Assembly (NCBI GenBank): GCA_009823395.1
Contig: CM020505.1
Location: forward strand, 23,169,629-23,233,628
DNA: 64,000 nt
Direction: 5' to 3'
DNA from: Thamnaconus septentrionalis
Lineage: Eukaryota; Chordata; Actinopteri; Tetraodontiformes; Monacanthidae
The translations under genes were made by a program, and so were the position numbers. Position 1 is the first letter of the stretch. Each line of letters begins with the position of its first letter. Of the stretch, positions 60,401 through 64,000 are shown one piece after another. The notes below the pieces were generated by a model. It searched no databases and was not told where the DNA came from. It was given only the letters and a program-made list of their open reading frames with translations.

Positions 60401-63400
60401 CTCGGCTCACCAGAGGAGCTTCACATCCCGTCTCACGTCCACTTTCACTGGAGCATCAAGAGGAAACTCACCTCTCGCTGGGCTTTTCTCAACAGGGAGA
60501 CGTCCAAGAAAAACTCACCAACGAGCTCAAAATCTGAGTTCTGATCATATTTTCCCCAAAAAACTGGAAAAAGAAACGAAAGAAAAGTTCAGGGCGCGGG
60601 TCAACTTTTTTTTTTTTCTTCTTGTACGTTTTCGGACATATTGAGATTTTGCACTCTTTCACTCTTTTTCATGCTAGGCTATTATCGAACAGTCATCCCA
60701 GTGACTTTCAGGCAAATCTGAGACAAATACCTGTGCACAGACAAATATCAGAATGAGGGTAAATGAATGTTTGGTATGTATGACCCTATACCCCCCCACC
60801 CCTACCACCACTTTGTTGTCTGAACCTCTGGTCTGCAGGCTTTTGTTGGCATGTCTGCTCCTCTGAGAAGAGAGCAGATGTGAGACGCAACGGAGACGGG
60901 AGGTAATTGTGACTGAGTTGAGCTTTTATCTGCAGAGATCCAGGCTCATGGTGGAGCGGAAGCACTGCTCTCCCACCAAGCCAAAGGCAAGGGAGCTGCC
61001 GTACAAGGGCAGGTTGTGAAGGCAGCTGTGATGGTTGGTGATGAGCCATCTGTGATAAATGAAGACGTTAAGCCCAGACTGTGTTTGAAAAGTGTTGCTT
61101 GGAATCTGGTGCGTTTTGAATCTGGGGAATTCTTTTGTTTTGATCCAACGACATCAAGTCAAGACAGTTTGAGTGCAGCTCCTGAAGGTTTGATGCTACA
61201 TAATTGACTTATCTTCATGAACAATACTAAAGGCCAAGTATCTACAATGATTACAGTTTTTATGCACTATCCAATGGGATAAAAAGTCACTTTCTGCTTT
61301 TTTGTAATCGATTAAAATTCCTGAAATACTTAAAAACATCAATGGCGAGAAAGCCGAGTTGAAGAATGGATGTGCATGTGTAGCCACCATCAGACACTGA
61401 TGGGTTCTTTCTTGATGCCCTGCAGTATCTGGCTGTCAGTACTTGTACGTTACGATTGTCAGTTTTGTTCCACTGTACTGAACAAAATGTAAAGAACGAC
61501 CCAAAGACAAGTTTTGGAAATTGTCTAATAAATGTCTCTATACACCTTTGGTGACCATCTTGTGCAGTAGTAGTAAGCATCCAAACCGTGCATTATCCTG
61601 CACACGTGTACACTCTCATACATGTGAAATAAAACTTCTTCCAAAATAACAACAAAAAATTGGGTTCACTTTTCTCTGAGGGGGAGTGAAAGTTTCACTT
61701 CTTCTTTTTCTAAACCCTGGAACGCATCACCAGGGGCCAATTGAGACGCTTCAAAACTCTAACGCTGTGAGTTGTTCTGTAATTGTTTAAACATGACAGA
61801 CTGGTAAATCTACATGCACTATTTTAGCCAATGACAGGGACATCAGAGAGGCCTGGGGTGTTTGTTGTAAACAAGGAAAAAAAAAAAAAAAAAAAAAACT
61901 CTTGAGGAAAAAAATGTAAATGACAGTGTTTAAAAATTTCACAGACGCAGCGTTTCCTGTTGTTCTGAGACTTATTCTGTACTCCAGTAGAATAAATAGA
62001 AAGCACATTTTTAAGAAAAATGTGAATAGATTGAAAACCAAGAACTTTTTCAATTAAATATAATGAAGGCTTATTTGTGCTTGTGACTGAAATAGTCTTG
62101 TAAACAAGCCTGTGCTGACTTGTGTACATGTGTGAGTGTCTCCTCTGGTTTCTGAGGGAAGACAGACATCGATCATTCGTCCTCTTCAGACCATCAAAGG
62201 GACCATGTGGATGCTCACACGCAGGCCGGGACGTCCCGACGTGTTTTTGAACAAGTGTGAGTGTTACCAGCAGAGTGTGGCTTGATAAATGTGTTTAGAA
62301 TTAGCTGCAGAGTCACCACTTCTTTCAGGCTATTGAGCAAAAAGCCTCAGAGTCAATGTGCTACATGTTAACACACATCACGCACAAGATTTTCATCCCG
62401 GTCGGCCCGTTAAGAAAGACATTTTACTGCAATGCATTCTCTCATCGTCCTGGGTGAGCTCCCTGCTGTCTATCAAAGGCAGCAGCAGTTTGCACCGCTG
62501 AGGCCGTTGCTGATTGGACTGATTGGAAAATACAGTGCGAGTCCGTTTTGAGATTTAAAAAAGACAAAAAACGTCCATAAATGGACACTGAAGTCACTTT
62601 TGAGTAGTTCCAAAAATGCTCTCAACACGTGATGCTGATATTGTCAAAATATTTTTATTTTTTCTGATGGAAAGCTTGGGGCCTGCATCATGGTGGGATC
62701 ACTTTATACACAGAGTGAGTTTGGAATGACTGATCAGATCGATTATTACAGCACAATAGCGCCAGTCAACAACAACATGGCAACCATAAAACACAAAAAT
62801 ATGATTTAGAGTTTATTAAAAGCCCAGTGTGTGAGATTTAGTGCCATCGAAATTGAAGGATACAAACCGCAAACAAATTAAATTTGTCCTGGTGGATTTG
62901 TTCAGCATTGTGTTGTGCTCATGGTCTTGCAGACATGTTGGCTCTAGCTGTCAAACAACACACTGCAACCAGACTCACGGGCTCTGTCATTTATTGTCAT
63001 GGACAAAGTCCTCCTTAAACGTCCAGCGTGTTCAATTTGTAAGGAGGCTCAGCTGACAGCGTGGTTCGTAATCAGGCCACAGTTTGGCAGGTTGCTTAAA
63101 AAATGGGGGTGAAGATGGCAGTTAACTGTATATTCTGTACATGCATAATCTTATATATATATATGGGAACTGTTCTAAGGGTAGGAAAACCAAATGATTT
63201 TTATTGTGCTGCCAGTATACACTTTTATTAATGCATTTATGGACAGTATGTTAAGCTTTTACCAATAATCAAACCAAAAGTCTCAAACTGGACCTCTAAT
63301 GTCAGGCCAGTCTGAATTTCTTTGGTCTGTGATTTCATCAAATTTGAATCAGATCTGTGTTTTAAACTTTGTTACAAGTCGACCCACTCTTCATGTGAAT

Positions 63401-64000
63401 ACACATGCTTATTGTTAACAAACTAAAACACGACCGTTTGATTTTAGTGACTATTGAACAAAAAAAAAAAACAGTACGTGTGGAACTCAACTTTTAACAA
63501 GTTTAATGTTAATGATTTAAAATCAAAAATACATGAGAAAGTTGTTTGCTTTGAATGAGAAGAAGTGGAGTTCGCAGCTTTGAGGCCATCAAACAGTTTT
63601 GGAAGTTGCTGAACAGTGGAATCTAACTTGCAGTCGGGCTACCTGGAACCTGAAGTTCTGCACTTTCTTCTTCTTCTTCTTCTTCTTTTGAGCCACTCCA
63701 TTTGCTCTCAGACTCCTAAACCCTTGAGTGTGTTATTGAGTGAATATTTTCAATACGTCAGAAGCCACTGTCCGGCCGTGGCAGACAGAGCGTCTGCGCT
63801 CTCAGCCGGCTGCACTTCAAAGTTCTCTTGGAACTCGGCTCTCTGTTTATTTCAGTAGATCTTGAAGTCCGTGTAATCAACAGAGAATTGGCTTTAAGGG
63901 TCCACTTTGAAATAGATCAGTAGCCGCTCACATCCTCCCTTCGCCCTGGATCTGAGAGGTGCGGACATGAATTTCTCGTCGGGCCGGTTAATAAAATGAT
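60401..64000. other. Intergenic, no gene recognised
   Basis: AT-rich, with a poly-A run at 61879-61898, an (AT)n near 63153-63164 and a (TTC)n at about 63664-63687. The last 300 bp (63700-64000) is non-repetitive and could be a conserved element. No exon seen. Confidence 0.6.

Noticed and set aside
48721..64000. Search for nkd1 exons expected from mammalian gene order
   Set aside because: No MGKLHSK-type start, EF-hand block or His-rich C-terminus found on either strand, so nkd1 is presumed beyond the window.

Overview
The window is genomic DNA of a ray-finned (teleost) fish. It holds spliced vertebrate genes with short GT-AG introns, the smallest 82 to 90 bp. Long pure microsatellites are frequent (TC, CA, CAG, TAA). 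Several copies of a tRNA-headed dispersed repeat and of non-autonomous DNA transposons typical of fish lie in the introns. Nothing is bacterial, phage or plasmid in character, and there is no CRISPR array.

Three genes are recognised from their exon translations, and I give exon coordinates with splice phases checked from exon to exon. (1) tent4b (papd5), plus strand: the window opens inside an intron. Nine exons from 477 to 3870 cover the catalytic aspartates through the C-terminus, followed by a long 3' UTR. (2) adcy7, plus strand: a candidate non-coding first exon near 6080-6271, an intron of about 13 kb, then 25 coding exons from 19461 to 37935 giving 1097 aa. All three catalytic-core signatures of a membrane adenylate cyclase are intact. 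(3) brd7, minus strand: 16 coding exons from 48470 down to 39497 giving about 633 aa, with an intact bromodomain. From memory, the order tent4b > adcy7 > < brd7 matches human chromosome 16q12 (PAPD5-ADCY7-BRD7), which supports orthology. adcy7 and brd7 converge, with poly(A) signals only about 90 bp apart.

From about 48.7 kb to the end I find no convincing coding exon. This 15 kb upstream of brd7 holds microsatellites, a dispersed-repeat copy, transposon ends and several non-repetitive stretches that look like candidate cis-regulatory DNA. One GC-rich block at 60.0-60.4 kb contains a strong hairpin. In mammals the next gene beyond BRD7 is NKD1, but no NKD1 exon is visible here.

I did not find a convincing undescribed multi-gene system. 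The unusual features are cis-sequence ones. They include microsatellites serving as, or abutting, splice signals in tent4b and brd7, and a frame-neutral 84-nt intron in tent4b. adcy7 has a pure (CAG)30 close to an exon, a 15-bp minisatellite with long open frames in an intron, and three upstream ORFs before its start codon. brd7 has a probable GC-AG intron, a NAGNAG acceptor and a C10-AAA-G10 palindrome.
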